Assembly: GCF_024699925.1 (NCBI RefSeq)
Contig: NZ_JAJOMX010000001.1
Span: 930,001-994,000, forward strand
Length of the DNA stretch: 64,000 nucleotides
Direction: 5' to 3'
Source: Mesorhizobium sp. J428
GTDB lineage: Bacteria > Pseudomonadota > Alphaproteobacteria > Rhizobiales > Rhizobiaceae
Under the pieces are notes generated by a model that searched no databases, was not told where the DNA came from, and saw nothing but the letters and a program-made list of their open reading frames with translations. The translations under genes and the position numbers were made by a program. Shown here piece after piece: positions 20,367 through 29,450 of the stretch. The stretch's first letter is position 1; every line of letters begins with the position of its first letter.

Positions 20367-20723
20367 GTGCCGCTGCTGACTGAACTGGAGGACGCGCGGC
20401 TCTATGCGGGCGATATGCTGCGCCTGCCGCACAGCTATGATCTCGGCCCGGGCTCCGGGCCGGTCGACCTTCTTGTGTTCGACCCGCGCGACGGGGAGGC
20501 AGGGCTCGGCCTGATCACCGCTTCGGGCTACAAGGCGGGGCTGGTGTTCTGCGTTCTTCCGAAGGACAGCACCCATTCCGGCGGCGCCGGTCTCAGCGCC
20601 AAATGGCTGATCCGCAATTGGGACCGGTGGATCACCTACACCTACCATCCCGAAACGCGGATTCCGGTTGAAAAGGCAGTCGTTCTGCGCAAGGACGCCC
20701 GCACGCTTCCCGAGGAACGCTGA
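20367..20723 (+). CDS. Imm45-like small protein
   Basis: A 118-residue soluble protein starting at GTG 20367, one base after the cobW stop. The pattern GDMLRLP...GLGLITASGYKAGLVFCVLPKDS...LSAKWLIRNWDRWI resembles the Imm45 immunity-protein family as I remember it; no toxin gene is adjacent. Here it sits inside a metal-chaperone operon, so an immunity role is doubtful and it may be a domesticated or housekeeping member. The family link needs a profile search. Confidence 0.55.
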   Translation: MPLLTELEDARLYAGDMLRLPHSYDLGPGSGPVDLLVFDPRDGEAGLGLITASGYKAGLVFCVLPKDSTHSGGAGLSAKWLIRNWDRWITYTYHPETRIPVEKAVVLRKDARTLPEER

Positions 20724-20729
20724 ACGGAC

Positions 20730-21704
20730 ATGCCCACAGTCGCCCCTTTCGATCTTTCCGGCCATTGCATCGCCGCCGCCTTCCTCGACGACATCCCGCA
20801 TTTCGCGTTGGCCGACGGGACGATCCACCGCCTCGACCACGGGGCGAAGTCCGTCCAGGCGCATGACGGCCTGCTCTCTGCCTCTGTGACCTGGGACGGC
20901 AAGGCGTTGGTGACGGGCGGCGAGGATGGCAAGGTCGTGCTGACGCGCCCCGACGGCACAGCCGAGACGCTGGCCGAAGTGCCGCGCAAGTGGATCACGT
21001 CGGTCGCGACCGGCCCGCAGGGTGCCGTCGCCTATGCCACGGGCCGCACGGCCTACGTCCGCTTCGCCGACGGAAGGACGAAATCCTTCGACCATCCGCG
21101 CTCGGTGGAAGGCATCGCCTTCTCGCCCAAGGGCATGCGCATCGCAGTCGCCCGCTACAACGGCGCGACGCTGCATTTCCCCGCTACCGACGGCAAGCCG
21201 GCCGAGCTCGAATGGGCCGGCGCCCACACCGGCGTCACCTTCTCGCCCGACGGCAATTTCCTTGTCACCACCATGCAGGAGAACGCCCTGCATGGCTGGA
21301 AGCTCGCCGACGGCCGCCACATGCGCATGACCGGCTATCCCGCCAAGGTGAAGAGCTGGTCCTGGAGCGTGAAGGGCAAGTGGCTCGCCAGCTCCGGCGC
21401 GCCGGCCGCGATCGTCTGGCCCTTTTCCGCAAAGGACGGGCCGATGGGCAAGGCGCCTGTGGAGCTCGGCACACGCGGAAATATGATGGTGACGGCCGTC
21501 GCCTGCCACCCCGGCGACGAGATCGTCGCCATCGGCTATGCCGACGGCATGATCCTCGCCGGCCGCATTGCCGACCAGAAGGAAGTGGTGCTGCGGCGTG
21601 GCGGCAAGAGCGCGATCACGTCGATGGCCTGGGATACGAAGGGCACGCGCCTCGCCTTCGGCTCGGAGGAAGGCGATTGCGGCGTGGTGGATATCACGGC
21701 GTGA
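20730..21704 (+). CDS. WD40-repeat beta-propeller protein
   Basis: A 324-residue protein made of degenerate WD40 blades: VTWDGKALVTGGEDGKVVLT, GIAFSPKGMRIAVARYNGAT, GVTFSPDGNFLVTTMQENAL and WDTKGTRLAFGSEEGDCGVV are the clearest of about six or seven. No signal peptide, so cytoplasmic. It probably acts as a scaffold. It follows the CobW GTPase and the Imm45-like gene in one tight operon, suggesting a joint role in metal handling (inference from context). Confidence 0.85.
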   Translation: MPTVAPFDLSGHCIAAAFLDDIPHFALADGTIHRLDHGAKSVQAHDGLLSASVTWDGKALVTGGEDGKVVLTRPDGTAETLAEVPRKWITSVATGPQGAVAYATGRTAYVRFADGRTKSFDHPRSVEGIAFSPKGMRIAVARYNGATLHFPATDGKPAELEWAGAHTGVTFSPDGNFLVTTMQENALHGWKLADGRHMRMTGYPAKVKSWSWSVKGKWLASSGAPAAIVWPFSAKDGPMGKAPVELGTRGNMMVTAVACHPGDEIVAIGYADGMILAGRIADQKEVVLRRGGKSAITSMAWDTKGTRLAFGSEEGDCGVVDITA

Positions 21705-21746
21705 GCCAATCACACCTTGGTGCCAGCAGAGAAACTATCCCCGCGT

Positions 21747-22052
21747 CTACTTGCATTTGAAAGTTGCGGATGTCTCGCGGCCATTCATTGCAAATATCGC
21801 CCTGAACCCATCCGCCTTCGGGCTGCTCACACGCAGTGCACCAGCGGTGCCGATCTTGTAGGCTGAAGGGTTAATTGGGCGAACCGAATAGCTCTGTCCA
21901 CCATAACTATATTTTGTGATCTTTCCGCCTTTTACGATCACCGTCATTCCACCGCCGGAACATGTTCCATCTGGCAACGTCGTTGCCATCGATTCCTGGC
22001 TGAAAAAAATAAGCGACAGTGTCGCCGCATAGACAAGCAGAGAATACTTCAT
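21747..22052 (-). CDS. Small secreted protein of unknown function
   Basis: A 101-residue protein with a signal peptide (MKYSLLVYAATLSLIFFS, cleavage near SMA) and a short mature part with two cysteines (GTCSGGGMTV and the C-terminal FKCK). The gene is clearly AT-richer than its neighbours. A fragment resembling the end of the upstream WD40 gene lies on its other side, so it may sit on an inserted segment. No family recognised. Confidence 0.65.
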   Translation of the reverse strand: MKYSLLVYAATLSLIFFSQESMATTLPDGTCSGGGMTVIVKGGKITKYSYGGQSYSVRPINPSAYKIGTAGALRVSSPKADGFRAIFAMNGRETSATFKCK

Positions 22053-22241
22053 AATTCGACCGCCTCACCCAGGAAATTCTGATTGGAAACTATCTCATCA
22101 CTCAGAAGCGAAAATCAAGGAATTTTCTGAAAGCATCTGGCGTAGGATATTCACAGTCACGCAGAACCGCAGTGAAATCGGTTGCGAGATTCATGAAATA
22201 GATGAGGTGAGGCCTGAGGAAATCCATCTCGCCAACGGCAA

Positions 22242-22276
22242 GGCGACTGCGGCTTGGTGGATATCACCGTCTGAGC
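22242..22276 (+). repeat. Degenerate copy of the WD40 gene 3' end
   Basis: These 35 bases match the last codons and stop of the WD40 gene (21672-21706) at 30 of 35 positions; both read as GDC-G-(V/L)-VDIT plus one residue and TGA. The 540-base segment between the two copies holds the AT-rich small secreted gene. Confidence 0.6.
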
Positions 22277-22277
22277 G

Positions 22278-22730
22278 CTATTCCACCATGCATTCGACCT
22301 TGTCGCTCGCAGTGTAGGTCTCGCCCTCGGGCGTTGCGTCGTTGACGCCGTCGAACACTGTCAGCTCGTAGCGCCCTCTCAGGCCTTCCTCGTCGCCCTT
22401 GGTCCGGATGACGATCTGGACATAGCCGTGCGGCTTGTCGCCCTCGCGTTCGCGGTAGATCACCAGATTGAGCTGGCCGTCCTCCGACCAGTACTGCGCC
22501 AGATGCGCGCCATTGAACTCCATCTGCCGCAGATCGGCCGCTACATCCTTCGATTTGATTTCGACAGAGCCGCGAAAATTGAACACCGGCGATCCCATGC
22601 CGCGCGTCATGCCGCTCTCGAACAGGAACTCGACCTTGCCGTCCTGGGCATCACAGCCGAACCCGCCGGATGCGGCCGCCCCAGATGTCAACGGGAGGAG
22701 GGACATCAGGGCGATCGTGATCCGGCGCAT
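22278..22730 (-). CDS. Secreted protein of unknown function
   Basis: A 150-residue protein starting at ATG 22730 after GGAGAAG, with a signal peptide (MRRITIALMSLLPLTSGAAA) and two cysteines in the mature part (GCDAQDG near the N-terminus, VECMVE at the end) that could pair. No family recognised. It is divergent from the aminotransferase gene. Confidence 0.7.
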   Translation of the reverse strand: MRRITIALMSLLPLTSGAAASGGFGCDAQDGKVEFLFESGMTRGMGSPVFNFRGSVEIKSKDVAADLRQMEFNGAHLAQYWSEDGQLNLVIYREREGDKPHGYVQIVIRTKGDEEGLRGRYELTVFDGVNDATPEGETYTASDKVECMVE

Positions 22731-22831
22731 CGGCTTCTCCAGAGTTTCCCGGGGCACGTCCCGGGCCGCTGTTGCGCCTTTTCCGGGCGGACGGTATCAG
22801 GAGTGTGTTGTTCGGGGGACGTGTGCGTAAC

Positions 22832-24208
22832 GTGAGCGGCAAGGGATCATCGGCGCTGGGCGGCGTGTCGCTCTCCCGCATCGACGCATTTCGCGAGCGC
22901 GAGGCGCGCGTCTATGCCAAGGCACGCCCAAGGTCGAAGAAGCGCTTTGCGGACGGCGCCGCCGGCTTCCTCGATGGCGTGCCGATGCACTGGATGCTCG
23001 ACTGGCCGATGCCGTTCCCGATAGTCGTCGAGAAAGCCTCGGGCGCGACGATCACGGACGTGGACGGCATCGAGCTCGACGACTTCTGCCTTGGCGACAC
23101 CGGCTCGATGTTCGGCCATTCGCCGCCCCCGGTCGCCCGCGCCATCCGCAGGCAGGCGCGGCGCGGGCTCACCTACATGCTGCCCTCCGAGGACGTGCTC
23201 GAGCTCGGCCACCTGCTGACGGCGATGTTCGGCCTGCCGCAATGGCAGATCGCCACCACCGCCTCCGACGCCAACCGCTTCGCGCTGCGCGTCGCACGTG
23301 CCGTCACCGGACGGGCGAAGATCCTCGTCTTCAACGGCTGCTACCATGGCGCAGTGGAAGAGACCTTCGTCAGGCTCGAGGACGGCAAGCCGGCCAACAA
23401 GCCCGGCCTCTCCGGCCAGTTCCGCGACCTGACCGAGGATACGAAGGTCATCGAATTCAACGATGTCGCGGCCCTCGAAGCCGCGCTCGCGCCGGGCGAC
23501 GTCGCCTGTGTCATCACCGAACCGGTGCTGACCAATTCCTGCATGGTGCTGCCCGATCCGGGCTATCACGCCGAACTGCGCCGCATCACCCGCGAGACCG
23601 GCACGCTGCTCCTCATCGACGAGACGCACACCATCTCCAGCGGCCTCGGCGGCTACACCCGCGTCCACGGCCTCGATCCCGACATCTTCGTGCTCGGCAA
23701 GCCGATTGCCGGCGGCGTGCCGGCAAGCGTCTGGGGCCTGTCGGCGGGCGTCGCCGAGCGCTACAGCGACTACACCCGGAAAAAGCCCTGGGGCTATTCC
23801 GGCATCGGCACCACACTCTCGGCCAATCCGCTGCAGTTCGCCTGCATGAAGGCGACACTGACCGAGGTCATGACCGCGAAGAACTACCGCCACATGGAGA
23901 AGCTCGCCGCGCGTCTGGCCGACGGCCTGTCGGATGCGATCGCGCAGGCGAAGCTGCCATGGCACGTCGCCCGCGTCGGCGCGCGCGTCGAGTTCATCTG
24001 CGCGCCCGGTCCCTTGCGCAACGGTGCCGAAGCAGAAGCCGCACATGCGCCGCCACTGGAAGCCGCAATCCATGTCGGCCTCGTCAACCGCGGCTGCCTG
24101 ATCGCACCGTTCCACAACATGATGCTGGTCTCGCCCGCGACGAAGAAGAAGCAGGTCGACCGGCTGGTGAAGGCATTCGGCGAGATTTGCCAGGAGTTGG
24201 CGGGGTGA
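22832..24208 (+). CDS. Class-III PLP aminotransferase (glutamate-1-semialdehyde aminomutase-like)
   Basis: A PLP enzyme of about 458 residues, fold type I class III. GCYHGAVEETFV, LLIDETHTISSGLGG and the lysine in DIFVLGKPIAGGVPASVWGL mark the cofactor site. The sequence is closer to glutamate-1-semialdehyde-aminomutase-like transaminases than to omega-amino acid:pyruvate transaminases. The true start is unclear: GTG 22832 has GGGGGA upstream; TTG 22772 would add 20 poorly conserved residues. It precedes the glutamine synthetase-like gene on the same strand, separated by a 153-base palindrome; together they may handle an amine or amino acid (inference). Confidence 0.85.
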   Translation: MSGKGSSALGGVSLSRIDAFREREARVYAKARPRSKKRFADGAAGFLDGVPMHWMLDWPMPFPIVVEKASGATITDVDGIELDDFCLGDTGSMFGHSPPPVARAIRRQARRGLTYMLPSEDVLELGHLLTAMFGLPQWQIATTASDANRFALRVARAVTGRAKILVFNGCYHGAVEETFVRLEDGKPANKPGLSGQFRDLTEDTKVIEFNDVAALEAALAPGDVACVITEPVLTNSCMVLPDPGYHAELRRITRETGTLLLIDETHTISSGLGGYTRVHGLDPDIFVLGKPIAGGVPASVWGLSAGVAERYSDYTRKKPWGYSGIGTTLSANPLQFACMKATLTEVMTAKNYRHMEKLAARLADGLSDAIAQAKLPWHVARVGARVEFICAPGPLRNGAEAEAAHAPPLEAAIHVGLVNRGCLIAPFHNMMLVSPATKKKQVDRLVKAFGEICQELAG

Positions 24209-24238
24209 GGGAATTGCGGGCGGCAGAGACAACGGACA

Positions 24239-24391
24239 CCCCCCTCTGGCCTGCCGGCCATCTCCCCCTCAAGGGGGGAGATTGCCTGTCACCGCGACCT
24301 TCGCCATTCTCCATAGACCTGGAAGGAACGGTGCCGCCGAAAATGCCAATCTCCCCCTTGAGGGGGAGATGGCCGGCAGGCCAGAGGGGGG
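24239..24391. repeat. Family A intergenic palindrome, copy 1
   Basis: A 153-base element with inverted arms of about 45 bases: it begins CCCCCCTCTGGCCTGCCGGC and ends with the complement, GCCGGCAGGCCAGAGGGGGG. Inner half-sites CTCCCCCTCAAGGGGGGAG and its partner give two further hairpins. It fills the gap between the aminotransferase and glutamine synthetase-like genes. No coding capacity. Confidence 0.92.
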
Positions 24392-24433
24392 TAAACTTCT
24401 GCAGACCGGACTATCCTTGGAGGCACGCCGTCC

Positions 24434-25823
24434 ATGACCTCCCCCCTCCGGCTCCACCCCCGCCGAAGCCCAGGCTTTCCTTGATGCCCATCCCGAGATC
24501 GAAGCCATCGACATCGTGCTGACCGATTCCAACGGCGTCGGCCGGGGCAAGATCGTCCGCCGGCATGAGCTGATGTCGCTCTACCGGGGCGGCCGGCACA
24601 TGCCGATCTCGGTGCTGGGCCTCGACATCACCGGCGAGGACGTGCACGAGACCGGCCTGATCTGGGATTCTGGCGACGAGGACCTGCGCGCCTGGCCGAT
24701 CCCCGGTACGCTGAAGCCGCTCCATGGCACCTCCCCTGCCCGCGCGCAGGTGCTGATGTCGATGCATCTGCTCGACGGCACGCCGATGACGTCCGACCCG
24801 CGCCATGCGCTGGCGGCACAGGTGGCGCGGCTGAACGCGATGGGGCTGAAGCCCGCCGGCGCCTTCGAACTCGAATTCTTCCTGCTCGCCAACGACCGCG
24901 ACGCAGACGGCCGCGTCCGCCCTGCTTCCGCCGTGCTCGACGGCCGCCGCTCGCCCAAGACCGAGGTTTATTCGGTCGACCACCTGCACGGCATGGAGCC
25001 GCTGTTCTCCGACATCTACGCCTCGGCGAAGGCGCAGGGAATCCCGGCCGAGACCGTCATCTCCGAATATGCGCCCGGCCAGTACGAGCTGACGCTCAAC
25101 TACCGCACCGACATCATGCAGGCGGCCGACGACCTGGTGATGCTGAAGCGCATCGTGCGCGCCGCCGCCCGCCGCCACGGCGTCACCGCCTGCTTCATGG
25201 CCAAGCCCATCGCCGACTATGCCGGCTCGGGCATGCACCTGCACGTCTCGATGCGCGACGAGGCGGGACAGAACGTCTTCACCGAGGCGGTCGGCGAGAA
25301 GTGGTCGCCGCGCCTGCTCCATGCGCTCGGCGGTCTGGCCGCGACGATGGCGGAATCGATGCTGGTCTTCGCCCCGCACGCCAACTCCTGGCGCCGCTTC
25401 GTCGCGCAGTCCTATGCGCCGGTCGCGCCGACCTGGGGCGTCAACAACCGCTCCGTCGCGCTGCGCGTGCCGGCCGGCGACGCGAAGAACCGCCGCATCG
25501 AGCACCGTCCCTCGGGGGTGGACGCCAACCCCTATCTCGTCGCCGCCACCGTGCTCGCCGGCATCGTGAAGGGCCTCGAGGAAAAGCTCGATCCCGGCCC
25601 GGAGGTCGAGGGCAACGGCTACCAGCAGGCCGCCGGCCACGCGCACAACATGCCGGCCGACTGGCGCGAAGCGATCATGCGGGCGAAGGCGTCGGCCTTC
25701 CTGGAGGACGCACTCGGCAAAGACATGCACCGCACCTTCACCGCGATCAAGGAAGCCGAGTATCTCCGCGTCGCCCGCACGGTGAGCGAACTCGACTACC
25801 ACCTCTATCTGCACGAGGTGTGA
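24434..25823 (+). CDS. Glutamine synthetase family protein (gamma-glutamyl-amine ligase-like), N-terminal frameshift
   Basis: A type-I glutamine synthetase fold enzyme of about 463 residues, of the branch that often glutamylates amines rather than making glutamine. GAFELEFFL, SEYAPGQYELTL, GSGMHLHVSM and NNRSVALRVP are catalytic-domain motifs. The likely start is ATG 24434 after GGAGG, but the run of five C at 24457-24461 puts it out of frame; with four C the start reads MTSPLRLHPAEAQAFLDAHP and joins the domain. As read, the first in-frame start is GTG 24516, which truncates the N-terminal beta-grasp domain. The upstream neighbour is a PLP aminotransferase. Confidence 0.87.
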
Positions 25824-25955
25824 AAAAAAACGCCGCTAAGTTGCGCTGGCGTCGCCGCGCAACGCGCCCCAGATTCGCTGACGTGCACGGAGAAGGCTGG
25901 CGATCTCCAAAAAATCGACGCGTATTAAAATTGTGAATAGCGCAGGCGCTTGTCG

Positions 25956-25970
25956 GAACATATCATGAAC
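25956..25970. promoter_or_regulatory. SOS (LexA) box of the DNA-repair pair
   Basis: GAAC-ATATCAT-GAAC matches the alphaproteobacterial LexA direct repeat GTTC-N7-GTTC read on the other strand, exact in both half-sites and spacing. It ends two bases before the ATG of the radical SAM gene, which has no other ribosome binding site, so LexA binding would block the start region directly. A TATTAAAAT stretch at 25923-25931 could be the -10. Confidence 0.75.
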
Positions 25971-25972
25971 AG

Positions 25973-27208
25973 ATGCCAGCGCCCACAGTTCGCGAAAAGC
26001 TCGCCATCCTCGCCGACGCCGCCAAATACGATGCCTCGTGCGCCTCGTCGGGCGCGGACAGGCGCGACTCGCTGAAATCGGGCGGCATCGGTTCCACCGA
26101 GGCCACCGGCATCTGCCATGCCTATGCGCCGGACGGCCGCTGCATCTCGCTGCTCAAGATCCTGCTCACCAACTTCTGCATCTACGACTGCGCCTACTGC
26201 ATCAACCGCTCGTCCTCGAACGTGAAGCGTGCCCGTTTTACAATCGACGACGTCGTTACCCTCACGCTCGACTTCTACCGCCGCAACTATATCGAAGGCC
26301 TATTCCTCTCCTCCGGCGTCATCCGCTCGCCGGACGAGACCATGGCCGAGATGGTCGAGGTTGGCCGGCGGCTGAGGCTCGACCATGCCTTCGCCGGCTA
26401 CATACACTTGAAGACCATTCCGGAAGCCTCGCAGGAACTCATCGAGCAGGCGGGGCTCTATGCCGACCGGCTGTCGATCAATGTCGAGCTTCCCACCGAC
26501 GAGGGCGTGCAGCGCCTGGCGCCTGAGAAGCGGCCGCAAACCATCCGCCGTTCGATGGCCGGCCTGCGCGAGAAGCTGGACGCGGCGGCCGAGCCGACAT
26601 TGCGCACGAAGCAAAGGCCGCGCTTCGCGCCGGGCGGGCAGTCGACGCAGATGATCGTCGGCGCCGACCCGACGCCGGACGCGACGATCCTGAAGACCAG
26701 CGCTCGGCTCTACGGCTCCTACCGTCTCCGTCGGGTGTATTACTCCGCCTTCAGCCCGATCCCCGATTCGTCCGCTGCGCTGCCGTCGATGAAGCCGCCG
26801 CTGATGCGCGAGCACCGCCTCTACCAGGCAGACTGGATGATGCGTTTCTACGGCTTCGAGGAGCGCGAGATCCTGGCCGGCCGGCCCGACGGCATGCTCG
26901 ATCTCGCCATCGATCCGAAGCTCGCCTGGGCGCTGGACCACCGCGCGATCTTCCCGGTCGACGTCAACCGCGCGCCGCGGGAACTGCTGCTGCGCGTGCC
27001 GGGCCTCGGCACCAAGGCGGTCAAGCGCATCCTCGCCTCGCGCATCCACCGCCGGCTGCGGCTGGAGGACGTCGGACGCGTCTGCCAGTCGATTGCAGCG
27101 GTTCGGCCCTTCATCGTCGCCGAAGGCTGGTCGCCCGGCGGAACGATCGATTCCGAACGCCTGCGCGAGGCGGTGGCGCCGAGGGCCAGACAATTGGAGC
27201 TGTTCTGA
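25973..27208 (+). CDS. Radical SAM protein, putative DNA modification/repair
   Basis: A 411-residue protein of the putative DNA modification/repair radical SAM family (TIGR03916 type). The iron-sulfur ligand motif is Cys-x3-Cys-x2-Cys in NFCIYDCAYCINRSSS. The C-terminal part has a helix-hairpin-helix signature, LLLRVPGLGTKAVKRIL, for DNA contact. The N-terminal AAKYDASCASSG is family-typical. The gene overlaps the next by TGATG, and in many genomes this family is paired with a DUF4130/uracil-DNA glycosylase, as here. The SOS box in front indicates damage induction. The chemistry it performs is not established. Confidence 0.9.
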   Translation: MPAPTVREKLAILADAAKYDASCASSGADRRDSLKSGGIGSTEATGICHAYAPDGRCISLLKILLTNFCIYDCAYCINRSSSNVKRARFTIDDVVTLTLDFYRRNYIEGLFLSSGVIRSPDETMAEMVEVGRRLRLDHAFAGYIHLKTIPEASQELIEQAGLYADRLSINVELPTDEGVQRLAPEKRPQTIRRSMAGLREKLDAAAEPTLRTKQRPRFAPGGQSTQMIVGADPTPDATILKTSARLYGSYRLRRVYYSAFSPIPDSSAALPSMKPPLMREHRLYQADWMMRFYGFEEREILAGRPDGMLDLAIDPKLAWALDHRAIFPVDVNRAPRELLLRVPGLGTKAVKRILASRIHRRLRLEDVGRVCQSIAAVRPFIVAEGWSPGGTIDSERLREAVAPRARQLELF

Positions 27209-28707
27209 TGGGAATGGTCGAGAAGCGCCCGCTCTCCGCGCACCATGCAATCCTGCTCGCGTCCCAGACCGATTTTTCCGGCTGGCGTGAAGCGGCGCGG
27301 GCGATGGCGCTGAATGGGGTCGACCCGGCGGATATTGCGTGGTCGGTGGAGGGCGAGGACACGGGGGACCTGTTCGCCGCACCGCCGGAGTCGACGCCGC
27401 TGCCGGCAATCCCGCCGGGCGCCGAACTCCGTGTCCCCCGTCGCTTCGTCGACCTCGCCGAGGCCGTGATCTGCCATTCCGACCCGGCCCGCTTCGGCTT
27501 CCTCTACCGCATCCTCTGCCGGCTCCAGCGTGAGCCGCATCTGCTCGACGTCGCCACTGATCCCGACGTGCGAAAGCTCGAGGAGATGGACAAATCCGTC
27601 CGCCGCGATATCCACAAGATGCGCGCCTTCGTCCGTTTCCGGCGCATCGCCGACGAAACCGGCGAGCGCTTCGTCGCATGGTTTGAGCCGGCGCATTTCA
27701 TCGTCGAGCGCAACGCACCCTTCTTCATGCGCCGGTTCACCGGCATGCGCTGGACGATCCTCACGCCCCATGCCACGGCCGACTGGGACGGCGAGCGGCT
27801 GGCGATCGGTCCTGGCGCCTCCAAGGCCGACGCGCCGGCCGAGGATGCAGCGGAGGAGCTGTGGCGCACCTATTTCCGCTCGATCTTCAACCCGACCCGG
27901 CTGAAGGTGAAGGCGATGACCGCCGAGATGCCGAAGAAATACTGGCGCAACCTTCCGGAGGCCTCGCTCATTCCTGACCTGATCGCTGGCGCGGAAAAGT
28001 CCGCCCGCGACATGATCGAGAGGATGCCCACCATGCCCGCCCCGCATCATGAGACGGTCCAGGCCAAACACTGGCGCAACCGGCCCGCGGAGACGCAGTC
28101 GGACGGGGCGGACGCGACGTCGATCGCCGAATTGAGGAAGGCCGCCACCGACTGCCGCCGCTGCCCGCTGTGGCGCAATGCCACGCAGACCGTGTTCGGC
28201 GAAGGCCCCGAGGACGCGCGCGTCGTCTTCGTCGGCGAGCAGCCGGGCGACCAGGAGGATATTGCGGGCAAGCCCTTCGTCGGCCCGGCCGGCCGGCTGT
28301 TCGACGCGATCATCGACGAGGCCGGCATCGATCGCGCGACGACCTACGTCACCAATGCGGTGAAGCACTTCAAGTTCGAGCCGCGCGGCAAGCGCCGCAT
28401 CCATTCCAGGCCGAACGCCGGCGAGGTGCAGGCCTGCCGCTGGTGGATCGAGCGGGAGCTGAAGCTGATCAGGCCGGATCTGGTCGTGGCGCTCGGTGCG
28501 ACCGCGGCGCAGTCCCTGCTCGGCAAGGCGGTGCCGATCACAAAGATGCGGGGTCAGACGGTGACGCGGGAGGACGGCCTGAAAGTATTCCTGACCGTCC
28601 ACCCGTCCTACCTGTTGCGCCTGCCGGACGATGCCAAGGCGGCGGAGCGGGAGCGGTTTCTCGACGACCTCAAGCGTGTGAGAACGCTGATGGACGACAC
28701 GCTGTAG
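27208..28707 (+). CDS. DUF4130 domain fused to UdgX-type uracil-DNA binding/glycosylase domain
   Basis: A 499-residue two-domain protein. Residues 1-270 or so correspond to the DUF4130 DNA-metabolism domain (ERFVAWFEPAHFIVE, RRFTGMRWTILTP, YFRSIFNPTRLK). Residues 300-495 are a family-4-like uracil-DNA glycosylase with GEQPGDQED, KPFVGPAGRLFD and VHPSYLLR. The insert RGKRRIHSRP is the loop of UdgX, whose His forms a covalent bond to the sugar after uracil release and so seals the abasic site. Translation is coupled to the radical SAM gene. Together they look like a SOS-induced repair pair. Confidence 0.9.
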   Translation: MGMVEKRPLSAHHAILLASQTDFSGWREAARAMALNGVDPADIAWSVEGEDTGDLFAAPPESTPLPAIPPGAELRVPRRFVDLAEAVICHSDPARFGFLYRILCRLQREPHLLDVATDPDVRKLEEMDKSVRRDIHKMRAFVRFRRIADETGERFVAWFEPAHFIVERNAPFFMRRFTGMRWTILTPHATADWDGERLAIGPGASKADAPAEDAAEELWRTYFRSIFNPTRLKVKAMTAEMPKKYWRNLPEASLIPDLIAGAEKSARDMIERMPTMPAPHHETVQAKHWRNRPAETQSDGADATSIAELRKAATDCRRCPLWRNATQTVFGEGPEDARVVFVGEQPGDQEDIAGKPFVGPAGRLFDAIIDEAGIDRATTYVTNAVKHFKFEPRGKRRIHSRPNAGEVQACRWWIERELKLIRPDLVVALGATAAQSLLGKAVPITKMRGQTVTREDGLKVFLTVHPSYLLRLPDDAKAAERERFLDDLKRVRTLMDDTL

Positions 28708-28781
28708 ATGGATGCCCGAAGGCGTTGACTCGATGCGACCTCGGCGGGCACCTTGCCGACGGCGCGAGAGGAAACCGTCGC

Positions 28782-29450
28782 ATGAGGCTCCATCAGGACA
28801 TATTCACCGAACCGGATGTCGACCCGGATACGCTCGTCAACCTCGGCCCGTTGCGGCTGCTGGCCGGCAGTTGGAAAGCGACGAAGGGTGTCGACCTCAA
28901 TCCCAAGGCCGATGGGCCCGAACGCGATGTCTATATCGAGCATGTTCATATGGACCCGATCGATCCCCAGACCAACGGACCGCAGCTGTTCTATGGCCTG
29001 CGCTATCACATCCATATCAACACCGCCGACGAAGATATCACTTTCCACGATCAGGTGGGCTACTGGCTTTGGGAGCCGGCGACCGGCCTCGTCATGCAGA
29101 CGATCGCGATCCCGCGCGGCCAGGTGGTTCTCGCATCCGGCCATGCAAAGCCGGACGACATGACGTTCACCGTGTCGGCCCAGCGTGGCCAGACCAATTA
29201 CGGTGTGTGCTCGACGGATTTTCTGGAGGCGAACTTCCGGACCGACAGTTACAGGATTGACGTCACGATTCATGGCGAAGATCGCTGGAGCTATGCGCAG
29301 CATTCCGTTCTTCGGGTCGGCGGCCAGCCCGACCCGTTCGATCATCACGACACCAACACGCTGATGCGCACGGGCAAGCCGAAGCGGAATCCGCTTGCGG
29401 TCATCATGGCAAGGAAGGCGGAAAAGAGCCGGGCGAGCGGAACTACCTGA
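28782..29450 (+). CDS. FABP-like heme-binding beta-barrel protein
   Basis: A 222-residue protein. The core LGPLRLLAGSWKATKGVDLN, LFYGLRYHIHI, FHDQVGYWLWEPATGLVMQT and TFTVSAQRGQTNYGVCST is typical of the fatty-acid-binding-protein-like / nitrobindin-related heme-binding beta-barrel (THAP4-like) family. The start is ATG 28782 after GAGAGGAAA. Ligand not certain from the sequence. Its stop overlaps the convergent glycerate kinase stop by 8 bases. Confidence 0.75.
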   Translation: MRLHQDIFTEPDVDPDTLVNLGPLRLLAGSWKATKGVDLNPKADGPERDVYIEHVHMDPIDPQTNGPQLFYGLRYHIHINTADEDITFHDQVGYWLWEPATGLVMQTIAIPRGQVVLASGHAKPDDMTFTVSAQRGQTNYGVCSTDFLEANFRTDSYRIDVTIHGEDRWSYAQHSVLRVGGQPDPFDHHDTNTLMRTGKPKRNPLAVIMARKAEKSRASGTT

